Source of the DNA: Thermotogae bacterium
Lineage (GTDB): Bacteria > Thermotogota > Thermotogae > UBA12178
Direction: 5' to 3'
Length of the DNA: 18,853 nucleotides
Assembly: GCA_003641795.1 (NCBI GenBank)
Contig: QNAP01000008.1
Span: 1-18,853 of the forward strand
The notes beneath the pieces are model-generated. The model searched no databases and was not told the DNA's origin. It saw only the letters and a list, made by a program, of their open reading frames with translations. Shown piece after piece: positions 7,724 through 14,767 of the stretch. Numbering within the stretch: the first letter of the stretch is position 1; each line of letters begins with the position of its first letter. The translations under genes and the position numbers were made by a program.

Positions 7724-9807
7724 AACGAGTGTTCTTTCTATTGGCGGTTCTGAGCACCGTTGTCTTTGTTTCCTGTCAACCGCGAAATCCTCCTGATCTC
7801 ACCCCGATAGATCAGGAGATGCAGTCTCTCAGAAATTCCATTGCCCAGTTGCAAAGCCAGGTAGAAGTGCTGACACAAAAAGTGGAAGAGTTGGAAAGCA
7901 ATGCCAGCTCTACCACTAAAAAACTGGAACGAACCGCAGAAAAGGTGGATATTTTGGATAAAGCCCAAGAAAGCGACCGCGCGTCGATCACCGCACTTTC
8001 GAACCGGGCTGATCAACTGGAAAACGACTTCAAGTTGCTCAACGCACAATTCTCCAAGTTTCAGCTTGACACCGCCACTCTTGAGGAAACGTTGAAATAC
8101 GATATCACATTGCTTCAGCAAAAGACGCAGGGCACCGATGAGACCATCTCGCGCCTGCAGAGAAGCCTGTCCTTGTTGGAAACACGATATATTGAACTGA
8201 GCTCAGAAGTATCCAAGTTAAAGGTGGAAAACCCTCTCCTATCCTCAGTGAAGGTGATCTTTGGTAAACTCAACGATTTCGAATCCAAACTCAACAGGCT
8301 CAGCTACGAACAGTCTGCTTTCAAGGAAGATCTCGAAAGGCGTGTGGCTGTTATCGATGCGGAATACGCAGAGCTGTCTCAAAGGCTTCAAAATCTCGAA
8401 GAAGAAACGAAGAAAAGTTTCGAAATCCTCAGCAAGATTCCCACATCCACAGATTCGGAGGTAGACATCGAAGGCATAGTCGGCTACATTGCGGGACTCC
8501 AGAAGAGAATAGACGAACTTCAAAAGAAGTATGATGCACAGTTGTCAGATATCAACTCCTTTAAGGAAGGCGTCTACAGCTACATTTCAAAACAAGTTCT
8601 GTCACTCAGAGGAAGTATCGAGGATCTGAACCTCTGGATCGAAGCCTCATCGAAAACAGTGGTGGAAGTTAGAAATGAGCTTTCTTCCGTAAAGATGGAG
8701 CTTGAACAGCTCCGTCTCAGCACGAGAAATATGCAACCGAGCGATCAGATGGTGGAAACCAGGCCAGCAACGGTCATTGTGACCACAAAACTGAAAGATG
8801 CGGAAGAGCTGAGAAAAGAGATCGAGAAGATCAAAGCCGAGGTTGAAAATCGCTGGCTCGACGTGATGAAGAACATCAAAGAACTCGAAGTGGTAATGCG
8901 ACCCGATCAAAGTTTGGAAGAATTGCTCTCCCTCGATGGAGGAACGATCAAGTACGAGATTAAAAAGGGGGACACGTTGGCAGAAATCAGTTATGCCTTC
9001 GGTCTGGGTGATTCGGGTGTGGATGAGCTGATCAGAATCAACAACATTTCCGATCCAAGAAAACTTCAGGTAGGACAGATTATAAAAGTACCTGTGAAAG
9101 ACTCTGCCTCGCTCTTCACCTGGCCTCTTGCCACGACGAAACGGGTGAGTTTTGAAAGTATCGTCGGCTACTTCGGCCAGAGTGTCGGAGGTACTGTAAA
9201 GCCCGGTCTGGAGATTAGGACAGCCGTGGCAGATACTGTGCTGAGCATCCTTCCGGGTAGGGTGATCTTTGTGGCGCAGAGCGGGGGATTCTACACTGTG
9301 AGAATCTACCATGGTGGGGGATTGGTTTCGGGTTATTCAAATCTTGGAAATGTGAAGGTAAGAGAAGGAGATATGGTGAAATCAGGTCAGCCTCTGGGTA
9401 CCGTGGGCAAGACTTCCAAGGGTTACCTTTTGAGATTTGAGATCTGGAAGCACGGTGAACCGAAGGATCCCATGAGGATTCTATACAAACTCGCTGGAAA
9501 CTTCGAAATCACTTTCTATACAGAATGGGAAGACGGGAAGACCATTTACGATCCGGATTTCCGGGTGACCAAGTCTGGTGAGCCTCCGAAGCCTTGGTAC
9601 ACCGTTGCAGCGGATCCCACGATCTTTCCCATAGGCACGGTACTCTACATACCAGACTTAGCTCCCTACGCGGGTGGTAAACCTTTCTTTGTAGTGGAGG
9701 ATACTGGTGGAGCCGTTAAAGGTGCGAAACTCGATGTTTATGTGGATGACATCAATTTCGCTGCCAACAACAAAGTCGTCTGTGAGGTCTATTACTGGGG
9801 TTCGTGA
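7720..9807 (+). CDS. Large envelope lipoprotein: coiled coil, LysM, degenerate LytM/M23-like and C-terminal 3D domain
   Basis: Predicted secreted lipoprotein of 695 residues. The signal peptide MKRVFFLLAVLSTVVFVSC ends at Cys19. The lipobox (FVSC) is slightly atypical, with Phe at -3. Residues about 30-400 are heptad-rich coiled coil. A LysM module (411-458, YEIKKGDTLAEISYAFG...LQVGQIIKVPV) should bind peptidoglycan glycan. Residues about 464-587 resemble a LytM/M23 endopeptidase fold, but the expected HxGxD is KPGLEI and the two later histidines appear as YSNL and LRFE, so zinc ligands seem lost. The last 100 residues form a 3D domain (three aspartates, as in MltA and Rpf/YabE proteins): ADPTIFPIGTVLYIPD, VEDTGGAVKG and KLDVYVDD, giving Asp632, Asp661 and Asp672. 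Start TTG 7720 overlaps the upstream stop, with a GGGAGGAG site before it. Likely a cell-wall remodelling or wall-to-sheath linking factor; that role is inference. Confidence 0.85.
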   Translation: MKRVFFLLAVLSTVVFVSCQPRNPPDLTPIDQEMQSLRNSIAQLQSQVEVLTQKVEELESNASSTTKKLERTAEKVDILDKAQESDRASITALSNRADQLENDFKLLNAQFSKFQLDTATLEETLKYDITLLQQKTQGTDETISRLQRSLSLLETRYIELSSEVSKLKVENPLLSSVKVIFGKLNDFESKLNRLSYEQSAFKEDLERRVAVIDAEYAELSQRLQNLEEETKKSFEILSKIPTSTDSEVDIEGIVGYIAGLQKRIDELQKKYDAQLSDINSFKEGVYSYISKQVLSLRGSIEDLNLWIEASSKTVVEVRNELSSVKMELEQLRLSTRNMQPSDQMVETRPATVIVTTKLKDAEELRKEIEKIKAEVENRWLDVMKNIKELEVVMRPDQSLEELLSLDGGTIKYEIKKGDTLAEISYAFGLGDSGVDELIRINNISDPRKLQVGQIIKVPVKDSASLFTWPLATTKRVSFESIVGYFGQSVGGTVKPGLEIRTAVADTVLSILPGRVIFVAQSGGFYTVRIYHGGGLVSGYSNLGNVKVREGDMVKSGQPLGTVGKTSKGYLLRFEIWKHGEPKDPMRILYKLAGNFEITFYTEWEDGKTIYDPDFRVTKSGEPPKPWYTVAADPTIFPIGTVLYIPDLAPYAGGKPFFVVEDTGGAVKGAKLDVYVDDINFAANNKVVCEVYYWGS

Positions 9808-9819
9808 AGGTGGGATAGT

Positions 9820-11319
9820 ATGAAGGTACTCACCAGTGCGCAGATGCGAGGAGCCGACCGAAGGACTATCGAAGATCTCGGCATACCCAGCCAGCTCTTG
9901 ATGGAACGCGCAGGTGTTTCGGTAGTTCAGGCGTTGAGCGAAGAGGTAGAAAACTGGAGAAACCTTAGGGTACTCACCCTCTGTGGTGGAGGAAACAACG
10001 GTGGTGACGGCCTTGTAGTGGCTCGGGAGGCTCTGAACAGAGGGGCTCAAGTGAAAGTGGTGATGTTTAGAGAGCCTAAAAGTGCGGAGAGTTCCAACAA
10101 CTTGCGCTGGTATAAGGAACTCGGTGGCGAGGTGATCTTCTTTCGGGGAGCTTCGGAGATTCGTGAATTGCTGTTGTGGGCCGATGTTATCGTCGATGCT
10201 GTGTTTGGTATCGGGTTTACAGGCGAACCTCCCGCTGAGATCGTAGAGATTTTTGAGTTGGTAAACACCTCTTCCGGCTTCAAAGTCGGGGTGGACATAC
10301 CTTCTGGCGTGGACGCCGACACCGGAATGGTGGCAGGTGCGATCATGTGCGATCTCACGGTCACCTTTGCCGCGCCGAAGTTAGGGCATATCTTGCCGCC
10401 GGGTAGATTTTTCTGCGGACGGTTGAAGGTGGCCGATATCGGGATACCCAAGCGGTTCATAGAATCGAGGCGAGAAGTGATCACCAAACACCACGTTATG
10501 AGATTCTTACCTGTGCGTTTTGACGATTCTCACAAAGGCACTTACGGTTCCACTCTCATCATCGCTGGTTCGCGCAATTACAGCGGCGCTCCTTTGCTAA
10601 CGGCCCTAGGAGCTGCGGCGACGGGTGTGGGGCTGGTGTACGTGGCAGTTCCGGAAGGCTTGAGCACGGTGATCACCACACACGCACCCGAACTCATAGC
10701 GATACCCGTGCCAGGAGACCACCACAGTCTGAAGACCTTGGAAGCCGTCTCACCAATCCTTGACAGGGTTTCTTCCATCGCGGTTGGTCCAGGTCTTGGG
10801 AGAAGCAGCGAAACCTTGCCGTTGGTGTTGAGACTCTTGGAGATGGATAAGAAATTGATAATCGATGCCGACGCGCTCAATCTCTTATCCAATTCTGATA
10901 GCGATACTTGGCGCGCCAAGTACGATGTGCTGATCACACCACATCCTGGAGAGTTTGCCAGATTGACGAAAAAATCCACCAAGGAAACGAAGAACAACTA
11001 CGCACTGGCAGAAAAATACGCTGAACTTCACGGTGTCAATGTCGCGTTGAAGGGTCCCACTACGGTGGTAACCAATGGAGAACGCACCTACTTCAACGTT
11101 CTTGGGAACTCTTCGTTGGCGAAAGGTGGGAGTGGTGATGTCCTTACAGGGCTTATAGCAGGATTCGCTGCCCAAGGGATCGGCACCTTCGAGGCGGCAA
11201 CCCTCTCCGTCTTCCTTCACGGCCGTGCAGCCGAAGTTTCGGAGAAAGATCCTCGAACCTTTACTCCCAGAGACATCGTGGGAAACCTCTCCAAGGTGTA
11301 TGCGGAAATGCAGGAGTGA
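9820..11319 (+). CDS. nnr: Bifunctional NAD(P)H-hydrate repair enzyme (epimerase + ADP-dependent dehydratase)
   Basis: Repairs damaged NADHX and NADPHX: the N-terminal half epimerises R and S hydrates, and the C-terminal half dehydrates the S form using ADP. It is a 499-residue fused enzyme as in E. coli YjeF. The epimerase domain (about 1-215) has LCGGGNNGGDGLVVARE (54-70) and VDAVFGIG (125-132). The ribokinase-like dehydratase domain (about 220-499) has GSTLIIAGSRNYSGAPLLTA (243-262), DALNLL (351-356), LITPHPGEFARL (371-382), LKGPTTVV (410-417) and NSSLAKGGSGDVLTGLIAG (430-448), placing the likely catalytic aspartate at Asp440. Both active sites look intact. It starts at ATG 9820, 12 nt after the lipoprotein gene, with an AAGGTGG site, and is the last gene of the operon before a convergent gene. 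Frequent NAD(P)H damage in heat makes such an enzyme sensible here. Confidence 0.96.
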   Translation: MKVLTSAQMRGADRRTIEDLGIPSQLLMERAGVSVVQALSEEVENWRNLRVLTLCGGGNNGGDGLVVAREALNRGAQVKVVMFREPKSAESSNNLRWYKELGGEVIFFRGASEIRELLLWADVIVDAVFGIGFTGEPPAEIVEIFELVNTSSGFKVGVDIPSGVDADTGMVAGAIMCDLTVTFAAPKLGHILPPGRFFCGRLKVADIGIPKRFIESRREVITKHHVMRFLPVRFDDSHKGTYGSTLIIAGSRNYSGAPLLTALGAAATGVGLVYVAVPEGLSTVITTHAPELIAIPVPGDHHSLKTLEAVSPILDRVSSIAVGPGLGRSSETLPLVLRLLEMDKKLIIDADALNLLSNSDSDTWRAKYDVLITPHPGEFARLTKKSTKETKNNYALAEKYAELHGVNVALKGPTTVVTNGERTYFNVLGNSSLAKGGSGDVLTGLIAGFAAQGIGTFEAATLSVFLHGRAAEVSEKDPRTFTPRDIVGNLSKVYAEMQE

Positions 11320-11323
11320 CGAT

Positions 11324-11343
11324 CCCCTTGGTGTGAGAAGGGG
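11324..11343. terminator. Small hairpin between convergent nnr and Nudix genes
   Basis: CCCCTT (11324-11329) pairs with AAGGGG (11338-11343) across an 8-nt loop, filling the 24-base convergent gap. It lies right after the nnr stop and right after the Nudix stop on the other strand. No clear T run follows on either strand, so termination efficiency is doubtful. Confidence 0.35.
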
Positions 11344-11892
11344 TTACTCCCTACCTTCGAGAAACCTTCTACTCCTCAATGCCAGCGCCAACGTTTTGGC
11401 GTCTGTAATTCTACCTTCTTCGCACCACTTGAGAAACTCTCTCCAGTCCGTTTCCACCACATCTACCAGCTCGTCTTCATCGGTGGAAAGTTCTGCTACC
11501 TTTTCCAATTTCAACGCCAAGAAGAGGTGAATCTTTTCATCGGAAAATCCGGGAGTGGTGAAGATGTAACCCAAGTATTCAAACCTGGCCGCGCTCATGC
11601 CCGTCTCTTCCAGTAATTCTCTTTTAGCACACTCTAATGGATCTTCGCCGGCTATGTCCAGCTTGCCTGCAGGGACCTCCAAAAGTGTTTGTCCTACAGG
11701 AAATCGGAACTGAGTGACTAAGTAGACCTTACCTGTAGCCTCGTCGTAGGGAAGTATTGCCGCCGCCCCTGGGTGGCGCACCACCTCTCTGGTGGTTTTG
11801 ATCCCGTTGGACAGCTCTACGGTATAGCGAGAGACCTTTATGATCTTCCCCGAAAATATCTTTTCTTCCCCTAACGATCTTTCTGGTTCCAT
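11344..11892 (-). CDS. Nudix hydrolase, ADP-ribose pyrophosphatase-like
   Basis: Nudix hydrolases of this group split ADP-ribose into AMP and ribose 5-phosphate. The protein has 182 residues from ATG 11892-11890, preceded by an AAAGGAGGTCA site (complement of 11898-11908); a longer in-frame ORF reaches 12132 but overlaps the divergent gene and has no better start. The N-terminal strand region (VELSNGIKTTREVVRHPGAA) and GYIFTTPGFSDEKIHLF (108-124) are typical of ADP-ribose pyrophosphatases. The Nudix box spans 76-99, ending RELLEETGM, with metal-binding Glu92, Glu95 and Glu96. The spacing from the first glycine to the first glutamate is one residue longer than the textbook Gx5E (GKLDIAGE). It converges on nnr, so two nucleotide housekeeping genes sit tail to tail. 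The exact substrate is uncertain. Confidence 0.9.
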   Translation of the reverse strand: MEPERSLGEEKIFSGKIIKVSRYTVELSNGIKTTREVVRHPGAAAILPYDEATGKVYLVTQFRFPVGQTLLEVPAGKLDIAGEDPLECAKRELLEETGMSAARFEYLGYIFTTPGFSDEKIHLFLALKLEKVAELSTDEDELVDVVETDWREFLKWCEEGRITDAKTLALALRSRRFLEGRE

Positions 11893-11934
11893 TGCGTTGA
11901 CCTCCTTTGCGGTCAAGCCAACTCTGTACTTTTG

Positions 11935-11946
11935 CCTCTTCAGAGG
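11935..11946. repeat. Short inverted repeat CCTCT-TC-AGAGG in divergent region
   Basis: Five-base arms with a 2-base spacer, 13 bases from the larger inverted repeat. It lies in the predicted leader of the Nudix transcript. Short enough to be chance. Confidence 0.3.
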
Positions 11947-11959
11947 GCTCTCATTCAGT

Positions 11960-11975
11960 ATACCACTTGTGGTAT
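11960..11975. promoter_or_regulatory. Perfect 16-bp inverted repeat, candidate operator between Nudix gene and tldD
   Basis: ATACCAC-TT-GTGGTAT at 11960-11975 has perfect 7-base arms, and pairing resumes two bases further out after one mismatch. It overlaps TATA-like -10 candidates on both strands: TATACT on the minus strand (11962-11957) for the Nudix gene, and TATACC (11959-11964) on the plus strand for tldD. A regulator bound there could control both. No regulator gene is in the window, and no -35 box is convincing. Confidence 0.45.
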
Positions 11976-12004
11976 CCTTAGAAATAGGAAGGGAGGCATC
12001 ATGC

Positions 12005-13390
12005 ATGCTCGACAGAAAGCTCATTGAAGAGCTCATTTCGGTGGTGTTGGAAGAAGGTGCGGATTTTGCTGAGATCTTTGTGGAGAACAAGATCAGCAAC
12101 ACCATCATCATGACCGATGGGAAGGTGGACAAATCCTCTACGGGTCAGGAGCGGGGTGTAGGTATTCGAGGGTTCTTCAAGGACGAACAGGTTTACGCCT
12201 ACACCAACGATCTCAGTCGAGAAAAACTCTTGAAGGTAGCCAAACGCGTGGGAACAGCTATCAAGTCGTTTGGAGAAGGGACAAGATTTTCGGGGATCAA
12301 GAAGCTCGACTTCACCGACAAGCACGTTGTGATAGTGAGCCCTCTCGACGTTTCAAAATCCGAGAAAGTGGCTGTGATGCGTCTTGCCCATGAAGGGGCC
12401 AGTTCGTATCCCGATATCGTCCAGGTGATGATCAGATTTTGGGATTACGTTCAAGATGTTGTCGTTGCTAACAGTGAAGGTGTTTATGCAGAAGACAGAC
12501 GTACGCGCACACGGCTTATGATTTCCGCCGTGGCCTCCAAAGATGGTGTTAACGAAACGGGTTTCTACGGTCCTGGTGCCGCCATGGGATTCGAGTTCTT
12601 CAACACCTTCGATGTCCGAGAGGCCGGAAGAAAAGCTGGACGGATGGCCCAGCGTATGGTGACAGCAGACTTCGCACCAGCCGGCTCCATGCCGGTGATC
12701 ATATCCAACGCCTTTGGTGGCGTGATCTTTCACGAAGCGTGTGGACACGCTCTCGAAGCTACCTCTGTGGCCAAAGGTGCATCAGTCTTTGCCAACAAGC
12801 TTGGTGAAAAGATAGCGGCAGATTGCGTTAGTGCTGTGGACGATGCCACCATACCTAACGCTTGGGGTTCGGCCAACATCGATGATGAAGGTGTTTCCAC
12901 CCAGCGTACCGTGCTCATCGAAAACGGGATTTTGAAAGGTTATTTGGTGGACAAATTCCACAGTCGCCAGATGAACATGCCTTCCACAGGGAGTGGACGG
13001 CGCCAAAGCTACAAGTTCGCTCCCACTTCCAGGATGAGCAACACCTTTATCCTTCCGGGCGATCATCACCCTGAAGAAATCATCGCTGCTACAGATTATG
13101 GTCTCTATGCCAAAACCATGGGAGGAGGCTCAGTAAATCCTTCCACAGGGGAGTTCAACTTCGCCGTTTTGGAAGGATATTTAGTGGAAAAGGGGAGAAT
13201 CGTCAAGCCTGTACGCGGTGCCACGCTCATAGGGAAGGGCTGGGAAGTACTTCAAAAGATCGATATGGTAGGCAACGACTTAGCGAGAGGTCAGGGCATG
13301 TGTGGATCTTTCTCTGGTTCCATTCCCGCTGACGTGGGCCAGCCCACTATCCGCGTTAGTGAAATGATCGTAGGGGGGAGAAACAGATGA
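12005..13390 (+). CDS. tldD: TldD, metalloprotease subunit of the TldD/TldE complex
   Basis: Catalytic half of a cytosolic heterodimeric zinc protease that degrades unfolded or small peptides through an enclosed chamber; in E. coli it matures microcin B17 and degrades the antitoxin CcdA. It is 461 residues. The metal motif HEACGH is at His243-His247 (HExxxH), inside GGVIFHEACGHALEATSVAKG (starting near residue 238), and the C-terminal GNDLARGQGMCGSFSGSIPA block is typical. I chose ATG 12005, 8 nt after GGGAGG (11991-11996); the open frame extends upstream to 11840 but that part overlaps the divergent Nudix gene. It overlaps tldE by 4 nt (ATGA), as expected for subunits made in equal amounts. 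No microcin precursor or CcdAB pair is visible nearby, so the natural substrate is unknown. Confidence 0.96.
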   Translation: MLDRKLIEELISVVLEEGADFAEIFVENKISNTIIMTDGKVDKSSTGQERGVGIRGFFKDEQVYAYTNDLSREKLLKVAKRVGTAIKSFGEGTRFSGIKKLDFTDKHVVIVSPLDVSKSEKVAVMRLAHEGASSYPDIVQVMIRFWDYVQDVVVANSEGVYAEDRRTRTRLMISAVASKDGVNETGFYGPGAAMGFEFFNTFDVREAGRKAGRMAQRMVTADFAPAGSMPVIISNAFGGVIFHEACGHALEATSVAKGASVFANKLGEKIAADCVSAVDDATIPNAWGSANIDDEGVSTQRTVLIENGILKGYLVDKFHSRQMNMPSTGSGRRQSYKFAPTSRMSNTFILPGDHHPEEIIAATDYGLYAKTMGGGSVNPSTGEFNFAVLEGYLVEKGRIVKPVRGATLIGKGWEVLQKIDMVGNDLARGQGMCGSFSGSIPADVGQPTIRVSEMIVGGRNR

Positions 13391-14739
13391 AATTTATGGC
13401 TCTGAAGGACTTCGCTGACTTTGTTTTTTCTTTGGGAAAGAAGAGGGGATTCGAAGAATGCCAGATCCATTTCGCCAGAGAGCATGAATTCGAAATCCAC
13501 GTTTCCAAAGGAAAGGTCGAGACGTTCAAAGACGCCGATTACTTCTCGGTCAGTTTTAAGGGTCTAAGGGAAGGCAAGTGTGGTAGAGCGCGCGTAGAAG
13601 CGTTGGATAAAGAAGTGGCAAAGCTTCTTGTAGAGGAAGCCCTGTCAAATCTTCAGGTCATCGATTCTTCCGATATGGAACTGCTTCACGATGGAAGTGG
13701 TGACTATGTGGATGTGGATTATTACAAAGGCAATTATGAACGTCTGGGCAGTTCCCAAAAAGTGGAAATGGCTAAGGAGCTCGAAAGAACTGCTCTGGCG
13801 ACCGACAAACGTATCGTTATGGCCCCCCGAAATGTCTTTGGCCATGTGACTTCCGAAGAAGTGATCATGAACACTCTTGGGCTGGAAAAAGCGTTCACCA
13901 ACGATGGTGGTTACGCCTATACCATGGTGCTGGCAAGTGATGGCAAAACTCCAAAGAGCGGCTTCAAATTGAAGGTATCCAAAACTCCTGAGGAGCTCGA
14001 TGTGCAAGACATAGCGAGAAAAGCCGCGCGAGAAGCTCTTGCCCTTTTAGGAGCTACCAGCGTGGAGAGTGGGAGGTATAACGTGATCATCAGACGGGAT
14101 GTGGTGGCGGAAATGTTGGGACGGTTTTCATCCATCTTTTCAGCGGAGGACGTTCAGAAGAAGATGTCCCCCATAAAGGACAAACTCGGCCAGATGATAG
14201 CGGCTCCCGTGTTGAACCTTTTTGATGATCCCTTCATTCCCGAAAGTTTTACCAGCCGCCCCTTCGACTCAGAAGGTGTTCCCACTTCCCGCAAGGCCGT
14301 GATAGAAAAAGGGAAACTCGCGACATACCTCTATGACCTCAAAAGCGCTCATAAAGACGGTGTAAAATCCACCGGAAATGCTGTAGGTTCCACCATTGCT
14401 CCGATAAACATCTCCCTCAAAGGTGAGGAAGAGCTTCCATTTCAAGAGCTGTTAAAGCGTGTGAAAAAAGGTATACTCGTGATCGGCGTGGATGGCCTTC
14501 ATTCCGGTGCAGACCCCATCTCGGGCAACTTTTCATTGGGTGCGAGAGGATACCTTGTAAAAGATGGAGAGATAGTCCAGCCAGTGGAACAGATTACTAT
14601 TAGTGGGAATTTCGTTGACATGCTGACCGCCGTGAAGGCCGTGGGAAGTGATCACGAGCTCAACCTCTCCATGTACGCACGCGCTTTAGCTCTGGTTCCG
14701 TCGGTGCTGGTAGAAAGCCTCGATATCGCTGGGAAATGA
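13387..14739 (+). CDS. tldE: TldE/PmbA, non-catalytic partner of TldD
   Basis: Partner subunit that forms the TldD/TldE proteolytic chamber; it belongs to the same fold family but has no HExxxH motif, and none is seen here. It is 450 residues, with the family's C-terminal half clear: TSRPFDSEGVPTSRK, LKSAHKDGVKSTGNA, VIGVDGLHSGADPISGNFSL and VKDGEIVQPVEQITISGNF. The start ATG 13387 overlaps the tldD stop as ATGA and has a GGGGGGAG run just upstream. A second in-frame ATG lies three codons later. The next gene begins 28 nt after its stop. I am confident of the family; the substrate is unknown. Confidence 0.95.
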   Translation: MKFMALKDFADFVFSLGKKRGFEECQIHFAREHEFEIHVSKGKVETFKDADYFSVSFKGLREGKCGRARVEALDKEVAKLLVEEALSNLQVIDSSDMELLHDGSGDYVDVDYYKGNYERLGSSQKVEMAKELERTALATDKRIVMAPRNVFGHVTSEEVIMNTLGLEKAFTNDGGYAYTMVLASDGKTPKSGFKLKVSKTPEELDVQDIARKAAREALALLGATSVESGRYNVIIRRDVVAEMLGRFSSIFSAEDVQKKMSPIKDKLGQMIAAPVLNLFDDPFIPESFTSRPFDSEGVPTSRKAVIEKGKLATYLYDLKSAHKDGVKSTGNAVGSTIAPINISLKGEEELPFQELLKRVKKGILVIGVDGLHSGADPISGNFSLGARGYLVKDGEIVQPVEQITISGNFVDMLTAVKAVGSDHELNLSMYARALALVPSVLVESLDIAGK

Positions 14740-14767
14740 AAAGACGAGAGGGAGTTGGTGAAGGTTC

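Noticed and set aside
8647..9312. Minus-strand ORF of 221 codons inside the lipoprotein gene
   Set aside because: Histidine- and phenylalanine-rich antisense translation typical of a shadow of coiled-coil coding sequence.
11840..12004. Upstream extension of the tldD frame
   Set aside because: It overlaps the divergent Nudix gene and control region; ATG 12005 has a good ribosome site and matches the family N-terminus.
11893..12132. Upstream extension of the Nudix frame
   Set aside because: It would run into tldD on the other strand; the strong AAAGGAGGTCA site points to the ATG at 11892.
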